Shown here: positions 1 through 10,918 of the stretch, piece by piece
Layout of the letters: each line of letters begins with the position of its first letter
Position numbering within the stretch: position 1 is the stretch's first letter
Assembly (NCBI GenBank): GCA_963555705.1
Contig: OY743176.1
Location: forward strand, 61,330,040 to 61,394,039
DNA from: Ligustrum vulgare
Lineage: Eukaryota; Streptophyta; Magnoliopsida; Lamiales; Oleaceae
Direction: 5' to 3'
Length of the DNA stretch: 64,000 nt
Notes under the pieces: generated by a model
What the model saw: the letters and a program-made list of their open reading frames with translations, nothing else
Database searches by the model: none
What the model was told of the DNA's origin: nothing
Position numbers and translations under genes: made by a program

Positions 1-2498
1 TGTTAAGAAGGACTAAGTCGTTTGATTTGCTTCCTTTTGATATAGAAATTGAACGCACCTTTCGACAGAGGCGTAGACAACAGTTGGAAGCGAATCAACA
101 AAAAGACTTAGCCATGGCAGATGACATAATTCAGAATAATTAGGGAAATCAACAAAATCTGCCAGCAGCTGTGAATGGACAGCAACAAAATCATGGAAGG
201 CGCGTTTTGCGAGATTACATGGTTCCTCCTGTGGGGAACATTGGAACCTGCATTGTACCTCCTGAAATCCGAGCCAATAATTTTGAGATCAAGACTTCCT
301 TGATATCCTTGATCCAAAATTCGTGTGTTTTTCATGGACTGCCATCTGAGGATCCTCATGTGCACCTTAGGACGTTTTTGGAACTATGTGATATACAACG
401 CATGAATGGAGTCTCAGAGGATTCCGTGAAATTAAAGCTATTCTCATTTTCTTTGGCGGACAAAGCAAAAGCCTGGTTTTATTCTTTGCCCCTACATACA
501 ATCACCACTTTCAAAATCATGAGTCAGAAATTTGTAGATAAATTTTTCCCACCTGGCCGCATGTCAAAGCTAAGGCGTGAGATTTTATCATTCAGTCAAC
601 AGCCTGGGGAATCAATTTTTGAGGCTTGGGAAAGGTTCAACGAGCTCATCAGACAGTGTCCTACACATGGAATCGCTGATTGGATACTAGTTCATACATT
701 CTACAATGGGCTGACAAATGAAAACAAGAGGTACGCCGACTCAGCAGCTGGAGGATCAGTAATGGATATGACATATGAAGAAGCATCTGAGATCTTTGAG
801 AAGATGGCTACGAATAGTTATCAGTGGTACTCGGATAGAGCTACACCTAAGTCTGGGGGAGTAATTGCTGTTAATGAGATTACATCATTAAATGCTAAAT
901 TGGATGCGTTGACGAAGAAAATTGACAGAATGGGTGTGCAGACAGTCAACTCAGTTCAAACAGCGCTATGTGATTTTTGTTTTGAAAATCACACTGTAAA
1001 TTTCTGTCCCATGCAACAGAGTCAATCAAATCCAGAACAAGTCAACTTCATGGGCAACAGGCAACAGGGTGGTCCTTATTCACAAACCTACAACCCAGAA
1101 TGGAAGAACCACCCCAACTTCTCCTGGTCTAAAAATCAAAATGTTCAGCATCCACCTGGATTTCAGCAACATCAACAGCAACAATCTCAGAAAAACATAT
1201 CCGAGAACATAGAAGAGTTAATTCAGCTGGTCAAGAGTCAGAATGGTGAGATTATGAATCAAGCTGTTGAAATAAAGAATTTGAAGAGACAAATGGGAGA
1301 GCTGGCAGCAAGCAGTTCAACAAGACAGCCTGGACAGTTACCAAGCAAGACTGAAATGAACCCTCATGAGCATGTTAATGCAATATCAACGAGGAGCGGG
1401 GTTCAGCTATCTGAAGTAACTGTAGGGGAATATGAAAAGCAAAAGAGCAAAAAGGAAGATGTGGTGGAAGAACAGGAAAGCGAGAAAGAACAGAGATCGA
1501 CTACTGAAGTTCATGAAAAAGTCGAAGAAGAAGTTCGAGTTCGACCACCGGTCAAAGCTTATGTGCCCCCAGTTCCTTATCCACAACGATTGATAAAGCA
1601 TAAGTTGGAGCAGCAGTTTGGAAAATTTTTGAAAATATTCAAGAAACTGCACATTAATATTCCTTTTGCTGAAGCATTGGCCCAAATGCCCCTCTACTTA
1701 AAGTTTATGAAGGAGATGCTGTCAAATAAAAGGAAGTTGGTTGATTTTGAGACAGTAGCACTGAGTGAGGAGTGCAGCGCCATACTTCAAAAGAAATTAC
1801 CACAAAAATTGACCGATCCAGGGAGTTTCTCTATCCCTTGCACTATTGGTAATTTCACTTTTGATAATGTATTGTGTGATCTAGGGGCCAGTGTTAACCT
1901 AATGCCTTTGTCTGTATACAGGAAACTTGGTTTGGGAGAGCCTAAACCAACAAATATCACACTAAAGCTTGCTAACAGGTCTATACAGTATCCATATGGG
2001 ATAGTGGAGAACGTGATTGTGAAAGTGGACAAGTTCTTCTTTCCAGTTGACTTTGTGATCCTTGATATGGAGGAGGACTCTCAGATGCCCCTGATATTTG
2101 GAAGACCATTTCTTGCTACAGGGCGAGCTCTCATAGACATCGAAAAAGGGGAAATCATTTTTCGAGTCGAGCTTGAACAAGTCAGTTTCAGCATCAAGCC
2201 AAGACAGGATCTCGAATATCTAAAGGAAAGTTGCTTCAAAGTGGAAGGAGTAATTCAGAAACCAGAAGAAAATGAGAAGCAAGGGATTAAGTTCGAGGAG
2301 GATCTAAGCACAAAACATGAGTTTATAAAGGCTAAAGATGGATGGAGGGACAAAAAGGAAGAAAAGCCTAACATCCCTCAACAATTGGCTAAAAGTGAGG
2401 CTTTGGGATTCAAGAGAGTGAGAAAACGAATAGAGATATGCAAGGCAGGAAATTGCAAGCTGTGCAGGGGCTCAAGAGGATCATTCAAGCCTCCATGA
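1..2498 (+). pseudogene. Athila-type Ty3/gypsy gag-protease ORF, interrupted and without pol
   Basis: The frame is open from the left window edge but has an in-frame TAG at 141-143. The uninterrupted part runs from 144 to the stop at 2496-2498, about 780 codons. A natural Athila-like start lies before the window or at ATG 114; the GTG at 171 is only the first start-like codon after the TAG. Domains in order: capsid-like retrotransposon gag (roughly residues 50-220, with the conserved AKAWFYSLP and RFNELIRQCP blocks), a short zinc knuckle CDFCFENHTVNFC near residue 265, a Gln-rich linker, a Glu/Lys-rich linker, then an aspartic protease with DLGASVNLMP at about residue 570 and an IFGRPFLAT flap-side block. 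In Athila elements reverse transcriptase normally follows protease in the same frame. Here the ORF ends in a Lys/Arg/Cys-rich tail, so this is a pol-less, non-autonomous copy. Lineage assignment rests on the DLGASVNLMP signature and the knuckle spacing. Confidence 0.9.
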
Positions 2499-2896
2499 TA
2501 AAGAAGTGCAAAAAGTAGAGCTTTAGACGTAAAACGGAGCGCTTGTTGGGAGGCAACCCAACCTTTCTTCCCTTTTATTTACTATGCTTTCATTATTTAG
2601 TTTATTGTTAAAATTTTAGTTATATGCATGGTAGGAATTGTGTTTGAGTGTTTTGCACGTTTTATGTTAAGAGCACTTATGCATAATATTCTATTATTGC
2701 ATATTTAGGTATGTTTTTGAATTTTGCATGTTTATATTAGACTAGGTTTCTATCGTCATCCAAACTCACACACACTACTTTGAATCATGAAGTTAATGTT
2801 TGGAAAATCATTGCATAAATCATGAAGTGATTAGGGGGATAAAAACGATTTTGAAAATCAAAAATAGGAAAATTTTTCATCTCTACCGTGAAATAG

Positions 2897-3002
2897 GCGA
2901 TCGCGTGACTCAGGCCTCGGCGATCGCGACTTTGCATTAAAAAATCAACAGATTTTTTTACCTTGAACCACGCGATCGCTGGCACTCCAGCCAGGCGATC
3001 GC
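2897..3002. repeat. Cluster of four GCGATCGC palindromes
   Basis: The 8-bp palindrome GCGATCGC occurs four times, at 2897, 2920, 2972 and 2995. The copies form two pairs with the same 23-bp spacing, and the pairs are 75 bp apart. The surroundings are AT-rich and noncoding. No function is assigned. Confidence 0.85.
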
Positions 3003-4624
3003 GTGGCTGTACTGGGACCAACTTCGGCAGTTTAAGTTCTTTTCCTCATTCTTTCAACTTTAAACATTACAAACTCGTTTTCTCTCCCCTAAACACCTTG
3101 TATTTGATCTTACATCTTGTGTGCATGTCATCAACACCTAGTTGTATCAATATCATTGCTATTTCCCGCTTCAAAATCCAATCGAAGGTATGATCTCTTC
3201 ACTTAAAATCAATTTTTAGTCAAAATTGTGACTGTCTCTTTAAATTCTTCTACCTAGAAATTGTGAATTGTGAAGAATGGGTTTAGGTTAGAAGTTGGAG
3301 AATGTGATTTGTGGTTTAATGGACAAAAATTTTGGATTCACGCATGCCTCCAAATCTATGCATATCTTTGAACTTTTGTAGTGCACATTACGTGTTTGAT
3401 GAAAGGCCACAAAGATGTTCCTGTGCTAATTTTAGAAATTCATTCCGGCATTTATCTTCATGACATGTTTATCAATGTTTATGTGTGTGTAGTTCATGAA
3501 TTAGTTCACATCTTGACATGAAATCGATTAAAACCATGTTTGCACCAAGGCAGCCCCATTGCAAGGCCACTGCAGGCCATTGCACCTGAAAATCCACTCA
3601 CATCACCTACTTCTCCACATTGATTCATGACCCTATTTATCTTCAAATGAGCTGAATTTTTAATATATTGTCGATCATGCTATGAACTTTAACGTATCAA
3701 AAGATGGCTCGGAAAAATTTATGTTTTTCTAGGTCATGTCAAGGTTGGAATATGTGTAGTCGACTAAATTTTGAAAATTCAAAATTGTGCTTTAACTTTA
3801 GTTTGGGGGTGTGGCACTGAACTTCCATTATTTCTTAGTGATGTTTATAACTTTTAATATTACTTATCTCTTATTTGCAAGGTAAACATCAGTCAAGCCA
3901 CATCCGATCAAGTTGGGCAAGGCAAGAAATAGGGTCAAATTCATCCAACATTTCAAATTGAAGCATCAAGACTACAATGAGACATCTCCTCTACACTTGG
4001 GAAGTTCTCGTTCTCTTTCTTTTGTCAAGTTTTGCATATTCTTACTTATTTATGTGGCAAAACATTGAGGACAATGTTCATTTCTAGTTTGGGGGTGGAT
4101 CTCATTATTTCCATATTATTACTCTTCATTCTATTTTATTGGGATAAAAAAAAAAGTTGAAAATTGAAAACTTTGTTGACATGTTTATTGCCTAGGATAT
4201 AGTATGAATCAATTTGTGTTTAAGCTTGAAAATTGGACAACATGAAAGTATGAACTTATTTTTGAACTAGTTATATTTTGCTAGATTCATACTTATTGCG
4301 CACATAGCCAGTGTTAGATAATTGCTTGTGTGAGGGATTTTGTTTAATACATGTGGGGCAAATTTGTGCAATTTGAACTTAGGAATGTCTTAAAAATAAA
4401 AAAGCCCTAAACTTAGATCGTTAGACATCCCACCCCTAAATTAGAACCAATCATGCTAAAAGGCAAGTTTGGGGGTAAAATGGTTGGAATTTGTGTGTAT
4501 TGACGGATTGGAAGTCTGTGGGTCTTGGTTTTGCACTTTAGTCATTACAGTTTGATCAACGGGTATAAACCATTTCCAGCATAAAAACAGAAAAATGCTG
4601 AAGGTCTTATTCCGCTCTTCAAAT

Positions 4625-4915
4625 GCCTTTTTGACTCGAGTAAGTAAGTCCGAGGGGTCTTTCAAACCTGGTGCCCTAAAGCCAACTGGCTTGGGAGTCA
4701 TCGACCTAAAGCTCGCTACATGGGTCAATTAGAAAGCAAGTACGGAGAGTGGACTTACACATAAGACATTATAACATCTTTAACTTTTCTGTTTAAGCCT
4801 TTATGACTCGGGCAAGTACGTCTGAGGGGTTCTCTGAACCTGGTACCCTAAAGCCGTCTGGTTTGGGAGTTGCCGATCTGAAAGCTCGCTACAGGGGTCA
4901 TATAGAAAGCCCGTA
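4625..4915. repeat. Tandem direct duplication, period 172 bp
   Basis: Two similar copies of about 117 bp (4625-4741 and 4797-4915) share the blocks GACTCG, GAGGGGT, CCTAAAGCC and AAAGCTCGCTACA in the same order, followed by GTCA and AGAAAGC. They lie in the Athila-like 3' region. Confidence 0.75.
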
Positions 4916-5530
4916 TGAAAAGTTCTGCACAAAGATGGTAAAAGACAGGGACAATTAAAAGCAAAAGTCGTCCATCAAAAAAAAATAAAAAAAAAATAAA
5001 AAATATACATATATATATTATTGCATGGTATAAGCTAAGTTGACTGAGCCGTGGTGGTTAAGGTTGTAGAATTGGGGACTGTTTTCTTTTGATTTGTCAT
5101 GCACGCATATTTCTGATTCTGATTACCTTGTGTGGAAAAAGCAAAGAATATTTTTAGAACCCACATAAATAAAAACCCGGGATGAGAGAGAAAAGCAGAA
5201 AGTGGTGATTAGTCATGAGCGTTGAAAGGAATTTCATTAGAAATCATAGATTGACCACATGGGATTCGGGCTGGATTATGCATAATGAGCCACACAGTGT
5301 TGAGTATATCTTTTGCATAAGTATGCGTTTGACATTGGCTATTCACACACACACTTGAAAATCTGGCATGATTTAACTAGAAATTATTTTGCATTGTTGT
5401 TCATGACGCTTGCTTAAAGCTTAACTTGGTTTGGACTTTGGAGGCATACGGTAAACATGTTGACACAACAAAAATATTTGTTCTCTTATTTCTTTGATTT
5501 TTGTAGTTTAGTTTACATTGTTCGAGGACG

Positions 5531-5717
5531 AACAGTCCTCAAAAAGGTTCTCCCTTCAACACAGGAACCAGGAGTAGGGACTCTAGGTCCTAACTGGGAA
5601 GGCCCTTACAAAGTATTTGTCGAGGTGGTGCCTGGAACATACATGATTGAAGACCTGTCTAGAGTACCCTTATGCAATCCTTGGAATACGGACCACCTTC
5701 GTCGTTATTTTCAATAA
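5531..5717 (+). pseudogene. C-terminal end of a Tat-lineage integrase
   Basis: The last about 60 codons of a Ty3/gypsy polyprotein are open to the stop at 5715-5717. The block LGPNWEGPYKV, then GTYMIEDLS and NPWNTDHLRRYFQ, is the conserved end of Tat-lineage integrases, normally preceded by the catalytic DDE domain. Everything upstream (gag, protease, RT, RNase H, integrase core) is missing. The frame continues leftwards into unrelated Athila-like DNA, so the ATG at 5457 is not its real start. With the antisense ORF and LTR downstream it defines the 3' third of a Tat element. Confidence 0.85.
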
Positions 5718-6694
5718 ACTAAATTCCTCCTCAATGATTGCAACATTATCATATGATTTCATAAAACTGTAGGTCAGCTGCATTGGAGATATTGCTAATT
5801 TTTACATTAGACAAACATAACGGATAAAAGGTGTTAAAAAGCAAGGGACTTTTATCATCTCACACTGCGACCTCTTCGTAAAAATTGAAAGGGTCCATGC
5901 AAATTCGCTTGCATAGGTCCTACAAAATGTGATTTAAGAAACGTTCAAATGATTGTCAAAATCAGATATAACTGGTACACATAAATGCCTCGAACCACTC
6001 AGATCTAAGGGACTATACTCGCCATGTCATGTCGCCATATAACACATTTTAAAAGATTCAAATTTAGCCAAATATTGTCGTATAAACCAAAATTCTTGGT
6101 ACGTTAAGTTAGTTCATACATACGGAGTGCTCTCTTGGGCGAAGTGTTGAACGGTTTCGTAAAATTGTTAATACTCCCATACATATACTTAGACAAAGTG
6201 TTTGCAATCAGGCATAAAGGATAAACATAAAACTCCTCGCACGTTAACGGTTTCAAATTTGAACACAAAATTTCTCACCCACTGCGACACTAAAATCTGA
6301 TCTTAGTCAGCCTTCCGATCCCACTGTGCTTACAATTATGAAAGTACCAACAAGTTTAAAGGAACCAAAACGAAATGCAACAAATAACACAAAGCACACA
6401 GGAATCCTTCCCAAGTTTTACTGCCTCAATATAAGAACAATCACGTTTTTGCAAGGAACTCTCCCAGGCTGCCCATGTGACTGCTATACATGTGCTAATC
6501 CGATTTTTCACGTGTAAACAGTTCTAAATACTTGTTACACTTACAGGAAAAATGTGGATAAGTCATTTCATTCATAAAAATTAAGGCATTTACAAGTTGA
6601 AATGAGTGTTACAATATCAGGTGCCGGGGCACTTAAAAAAAAAACTAACTAAAACTAACAAAACAATCAGCAGTGAAGCAAAGGCAGAAGAAGA
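5718..6694. mobile_element. Tat spacer between integrase end and antisense ORF
   Basis: This is noncoding. Small frames such as 6326-6517 show no family signature. Near 6621-6632 there is a short GTGCC-GG-GGCAC hairpin, in the presumed 3' UTR of the antisense ORF, followed by an A-run on + (T-run on the antisense transcript). Confidence 0.5.
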
Positions 6695-9444
6695 TTATTG
6701 TGGAGGAGGGACATCTTCTAAAGAACCCTTGTCAGATGCATCCCGAAGGTCGGTAGGAGCATCTTGGGGCTCGGTGTAAAAGGCTTCAATGGAGGACAAG
6801 TCCAAGGTCGGAAAAGTTTCCTTCACGTCCCCCAAAGCCATCCTAGCCCCTAAGTTCCCAAAGACCCTCTGCATAGCCCGTACTCTGGGGTGTCTTCAAA
6901 AGTATCCTTGAAGTTATGAACTGCTTTCGACACTTCTGCGTCCAGAACCTCCTTCACCCTGGCCGCTATGGTACGCTCCAAAGCCTCAGCAATTCTGCAT
7001 TCAATATGCTTCTCCAGGGAAGTATAATCTTCCTCAACCTTCTTCCTAGCCTCCAGCTCCCTCCCCAGTTTCTCATTGACCGCCGCCACCTCAGTCTCCA
7101 GCTTCAACTTGGCTGCGTTAGCGACGGCCAGGGCCTCAGAGGCGATAGATTGTGCGCGGTTGGAATCATCCAGCTTCTTGCACAAGACCGCCACGTCTGA
7201 CTCGGAGGCCCGGAGGTCATGCTTCAGTTTGTCGTTGTCCTCCTGGAGGCGCTTCGCATTAGCCCTCTCCTCTGAGGAAGATTTACGGGCTATGGATAGC
7301 TGGGCCTTGAGGTCATTGATCTCCTTGAGCATATTGTCCACGTGCTGGAGAGCAGTCTCAGCATTCTTTTTGTCCCTCTGTGCCTCATTCACAGACGACT
7401 CCACCTCGTCAATAAGGGCCAGCGCCCTAGCATTCATGGCCTTGGCGGCGAGCAGCTTCCGGGACGGACTGGCACTTGAGGAGAAGGCGGACCAGCCCTC
7501 CGTCCAAAATTGGTCGGTTATAAAGGCGACCCGGGCTGGAGGAGAACTGGGAGAGTCAAATAGCGAAGGGCTGAAAGTGACATCCCTGGGGAGAATGCTG
7601 GTTTTGATGTGCTTGATCTCCTTTGCCCCCCTCCGGTGTCACTTCATAGGCCAAGCCTGGAATGGGCATAGAAGGCTCATCCTCCAGGTCTTCAATCATG
7701 GGAGGCGGAGGTGTAGAGGTGGATTCCTTGCCCTTACCTCTTCTGAGTCTCTTTAGGGGGGCGGGCTCCTCCTCAGGGGCATGTTCAAATATGTCCCCGG
7801 ACAAAGGAGGCGGCACTGAGGCATCCTTAGCCTCCCTGTCTCTCTTGGATCCGCCCCTGTCAGATCATTTCCCTTTCCTCTTTGGAAGGACTCCCTTAGG
7901 GTCGGCCTCCTTTTTGTGTTAGGCTTCTGAGGGCCCACAGGCAGCAGAGTAGGTGGTGGCATTAGGGCTGGAAGAGGGCCCTGAAGTTGGGCCGTAGAAG
8001 CCTCGGAGACCTCCTTTGTCACCCCAACTTGCAGGTTGGCCAACACCGCCTTCTGTTTCCTTTCAACTTCACTGCCATGGCGAAGTGCAGGGGGAATCTT
8101 CGTAGCCATGAGACCCTTCAGAGAAATCTTTGGAAAATCCTTAGAACCTAGGAAGAAAAAGAGGGAAATGAGGTTACGAACGGAAAAACCATGAGATATA
8201 AAAGCAGTAACAAAGCAAACTCACCCATGGCTCGCATAAGACCGTGTTTGACGAATAGTTTGTTTTGTTGAATAACCCCTTGAAAGGTACCTTTGTAAGC
8301 GAACAGACGCCTAACGGCCGCTAAATCCAGGTCAGGGAGTAGGCGGGCAAAAATATCCCCTGTCACAAGTCGGAAACATGTTAAAAACCAGCAAAGGAAG
8401 GTGAATGGAAAATAAAAACAAGTGACACATGACACTTAAGGATACTAAAGCAAATGCAAGACTTACTAGGAAGGGAAAGAGTTCGGGGAACAGAAATTTT
8501 CGGACAATGGTCCACATGAGAACTCTGCCACTCCCCAGCCACCCAGAACCATTGATTCCTCCAGTTCTTTATGGAGGTAGGTTGGCCAGTAATAACAGGA
8601 GGATATGGCCTTGAGGAGACAGATAACACCAGTCCTTCACATCGGCCCTCACGTCCCTCTCCCTTCTCACTGACTTCTTCAGAGTGTACAAAGTATGAAT
8701 AATGTATAGTGAGATGGGATGGTCGGGGTTGACTTCTTTCCATGCTAGCCAAGTGCCTACGGCCTGTGTCCAGAAATTAGGTGCTAACTGGTAGGGGGAC
8801 AAGTTATAGCTCCTAAGCAGGGCCCTGAAGAAAGGATGCAGAGGTAACCTCATACCGCAGGACAGGGCATCGTAACATATGGCCTCTTGGCCTGAGGGAG
8901 GGCTGCATGGTCGGCAAGAGGGCGTAGGATGCACTAAACGGACCCCTTCTGACATCCTGAACTTCACCGAAGCCCCAGCCAAGTCAACTCCTCGGATTTC
9001 AATAGCGACCTCGCTGCTCTCCCACAAATCTGAGTTTGGATTGGGGTCCACATGATATCCTGATATCTTATTTACCAGGTCCACCCAACTTTCGACGTGG
9101 GCTATTTCCTCCTCTGAGAGCCCCAGCTCCTCTCTATGCGCCCGGCAAGGGGCCCTGGTGCCCAAATCAAGATCCTGTGGGCTAGAAGAAGAACCCGTTG
9201 CTCCCTCTCTCCCCATGTCTCTATCACGTTTGCTTCGGAGTTCTCTTAGCGCAAATTCCTCTTTGGAAGACAGATGGGCCATGTAGTTCTGGTTCCTCTC
9301 TTCTTCGCTGTCAGAATCACTCAAATAAATTATACCGCTAGTTTTCCTATTCCTCCTCTTAATCTGCTCCCTAAAGAAGCGAGAACTAAAAACCGATAAA
9401 GAGATGGGGCAGAAACCTCTGACGGGAACCGCCATTGCTAACAT
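6695..9444 (-). pseudogene. Spliced antisense ORF (aORF) of a Tat retrotransposon, frameshifted
   Basis: It reads opposite to the element's pol and LTR. Three exons fit: 9444-8467, 8359-8225 and 8147-6695. The introns 8466-8360 and 8224-8148 have GT-AG ends (donors GTAAGT and GTGAGT; acceptors GACAG and CCTAG), and both joins keep the frame. Exon 1 encodes a Ser/Asp/Glu-rich N-terminus and then the Pfam-type 'putative gypsy type transposon' domain, visible as GMRLPLHPFFRALLRSYNLSPYQLAPNFW. Exon 2 encodes IFARLLPDLDLAAVRRL. Exon 3 encodes a Pro-rich linker and a long Ala/Glu/Lys-rich coiled coil (7437-6900). The terminal exon closes at TAA 6697-6695. Frameshifts occur near 8600, 7870, 7630 and 6880, so it is not translatable as it stands. 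Extra antisense ORFs are known in Tat relatives; their role is unknown. Similar proteins are often misannotated as host genes. Confidence 0.8.
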
Positions 9445-10234
9445 TTCCTGTGAACCCGTTCCCCCAACTCTTTCTATTTTTTTTCTTTTGTTTTAAAGGT
9501 GGGTCAGACTCAACAAAAGGAAAACAAAATGCAAAAACAAAAAATTTCAAACCCACAATGGGAAACAAAAAATAAGAAATTCTTGCATATACAGGGACCA
9601 AGAGATTTACCTTCAAAAGACGAATGCGTGAAACTGCGCACTAGGAATGAATAACTTGCCAAGAGAAACTGTGAAACGTCAAGGGCGGGTGCTAGGTAGA
9701 AAATCCTTGAGGAGAAGACTCGAAACTTGCAGGAAGAAAAACGGAACAAGCTTTTGCCAGAATATTGCTGCGAAAACTTTTAGAAAGTGGTAAAAGGGAA
9801 AATAATAAAATGAAGAAGGATTTATAGGGATCCCAACGATCTAGGTTCATTGATTTTTGTGAGTCGTATGATTAATGTGGTTAACCCATACTTCTTGAAG
9901 AATGGGCTAATCAAAGCGCCAACCGTCAAAGGGAGGGACAAAATCGTTCAGCTACCACAGTGAATACCACGCGCTGCGAAATGCTACTCCCCTCCCATTT
10001 TATACATATATATTTTTCTTGGAAATAGACACCAATAGCCCCTCTGAATTAAATGCGCCGCCTAAGGAACGCGCTAGAACGATCCCGACCCCATTTAGGA
10101 GGGAAAATCCGAGGAAGAAGATCGGCTATAATATGGATCCGAACCTTACATAAGGAATTTCATTATCGACTCCCTAAGAAGTTAATGATGTGAAATCATG
10201 GCAAATCCTACACGACCATGAATGATCCCTTCGG
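9445..10234. mobile_element. Tat 3' noncoding region upstream of the antisense ORF
   Basis: There is no coding signal. It contains the leader of the minus-strand aORF. An AT-rich TATA-like patch at 9988-10013 reads TATATATGTATAAAATGG on the minus strand and could be part of an antisense promoter; this is a guess from composition only. Confidence 0.4.
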
Positions 10235-10248
10235 ATTTGAGGGACTAG
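10235..10248 (+). other. Polypurine tract candidate of the Tat element
   Basis: TTTGAGGGACTAG directly precedes the LTR start TGTTGA. Position and composition fit the plus-strand primer for a +-oriented element and support calling the next LTR a 3' LTR. Confidence 0.6.
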
Positions 10249-10918
10249 TGTTGAAACCTGGCCCAAAGAAAGGTACAGTGATCCACCAGCGAAGGCCCAA
10301 CAGTGGCCCAACGGACCTTGACCCACAGATAAGGCCTAAAATATCACCCTGGGATGAATGCAGAGGTGGTACGTCGAGCAAACCTCTTTAGCCGACCTGG
10401 TTAACGCCTAGCCGATGTGCTTTATACTCAGCCGGGGCGCTTTATGGCGTGACCAGAAGAGAGATGGAGTCAGTGATGGGACATTGCCTTTACCAAGACG
10501 TGATAGGCACCCATCCCCTACGAAATGTAGCAATGATTATGGTTGAAAAGTAAGGTTGTCACCTCCATGAGCTAGGGTGATGACAAGTGTAAAGTACGCC
10601 ACGTGTCGTGATCTGAGATAATAAGTTCCTCTATAAATAAAGCATGATTGTCTCCAAGTAAAGGGTTAGCAATTTCTCACTCTGAACAATATACTTCTCT
10701 CACTCCCTTTTCTCTCTTTTACACACTTATATTTCCCGCACCCAATAGATATATTCACCTAAAACGAGTACTGACTTAGGTATCGGAGTGCAAACGGGAG
10801 TCACCTCGACCCCCTTTGCAAGCTGATTGTTTGTCACAGTGCGCAGGAGATCCACGTGTTCAAGAGGGAGGAGCTGAGACGTGTTGGTCCAAGGTCCAGT
10901 CGAATTTTGTGGTCAACA
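10249..10918 (+). mobile_element. Tat-lineage 3' LTR (670 bp)
   Basis: The LTR starts TGTTGA and ends TCAACA, a 6-bp inverted terminal repeat. A second copy at 57999-58662 is similar along its length and defines the same ends. It carries a TATA box (CTATAAATA at 10631-10639) oriented on +, so the element reads rightwards, in agreement with the integrase tail at 5531-5717. No primer site follows, as expected for a 3' LTR. I did not find a clean target duplication, and the left part of the element is missing. It contains three AGCCG motifs (10390-10430). Confidence 0.88.
10599..10639 (+). promoter_or_regulatory. LTR promoter: ABRE/G-box-like motif and TATA box
   Basis: CCACGTGTC (10599-10607) lies about 24 bp before CTATAAATA (10631-10639). 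The same arrangement is in the second LTR (motif near 58341-58349, TATA near 58373). CACGTGTC is the core of G-box/ABRE elements bound by plant bZIP factors, so hormone- or stress-responsive transcription is plausible but unproven. Confidence 0.5.

Larger units (their letters stand above)
2499..5530 (+). mobile_element. Athila-like 3' noncoding region
   Basis: No coding capacity is visible. Right after the gag-protease stop comes GCTTGTTGGGAGGCAACCC (2549-2567), a block usually found after pol in Athila elements. Three purine runs of the form AGTTTGGGGGT occur near 3798, 4086 and 4463 and resemble Athila polypurine tracts. The right end carries TTCGAGGACGAAC (5521-5533), a motif typical of Athila 3' regions, where sequence switches to Tat integrase. 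A low-complexity A/TA stretch lies at 4976-5022. I could not define an Athila LTR. Confidence 0.6.

Noticed and set aside
5457..5530. ATG-initiated start of the integrase-tail ORF
   Set aside because: The first 25 codons are Athila-like noncoding DNA read through by chance; integrase similarity begins only after the breakpoint near 5531.
6916..7922. Long plus-strand ORFs (7076-7756, 7662-7922)
   Set aside because: They are shadows of the antisense coiled-coil exon; Ser/Leu/Arg-rich composition without any motif.
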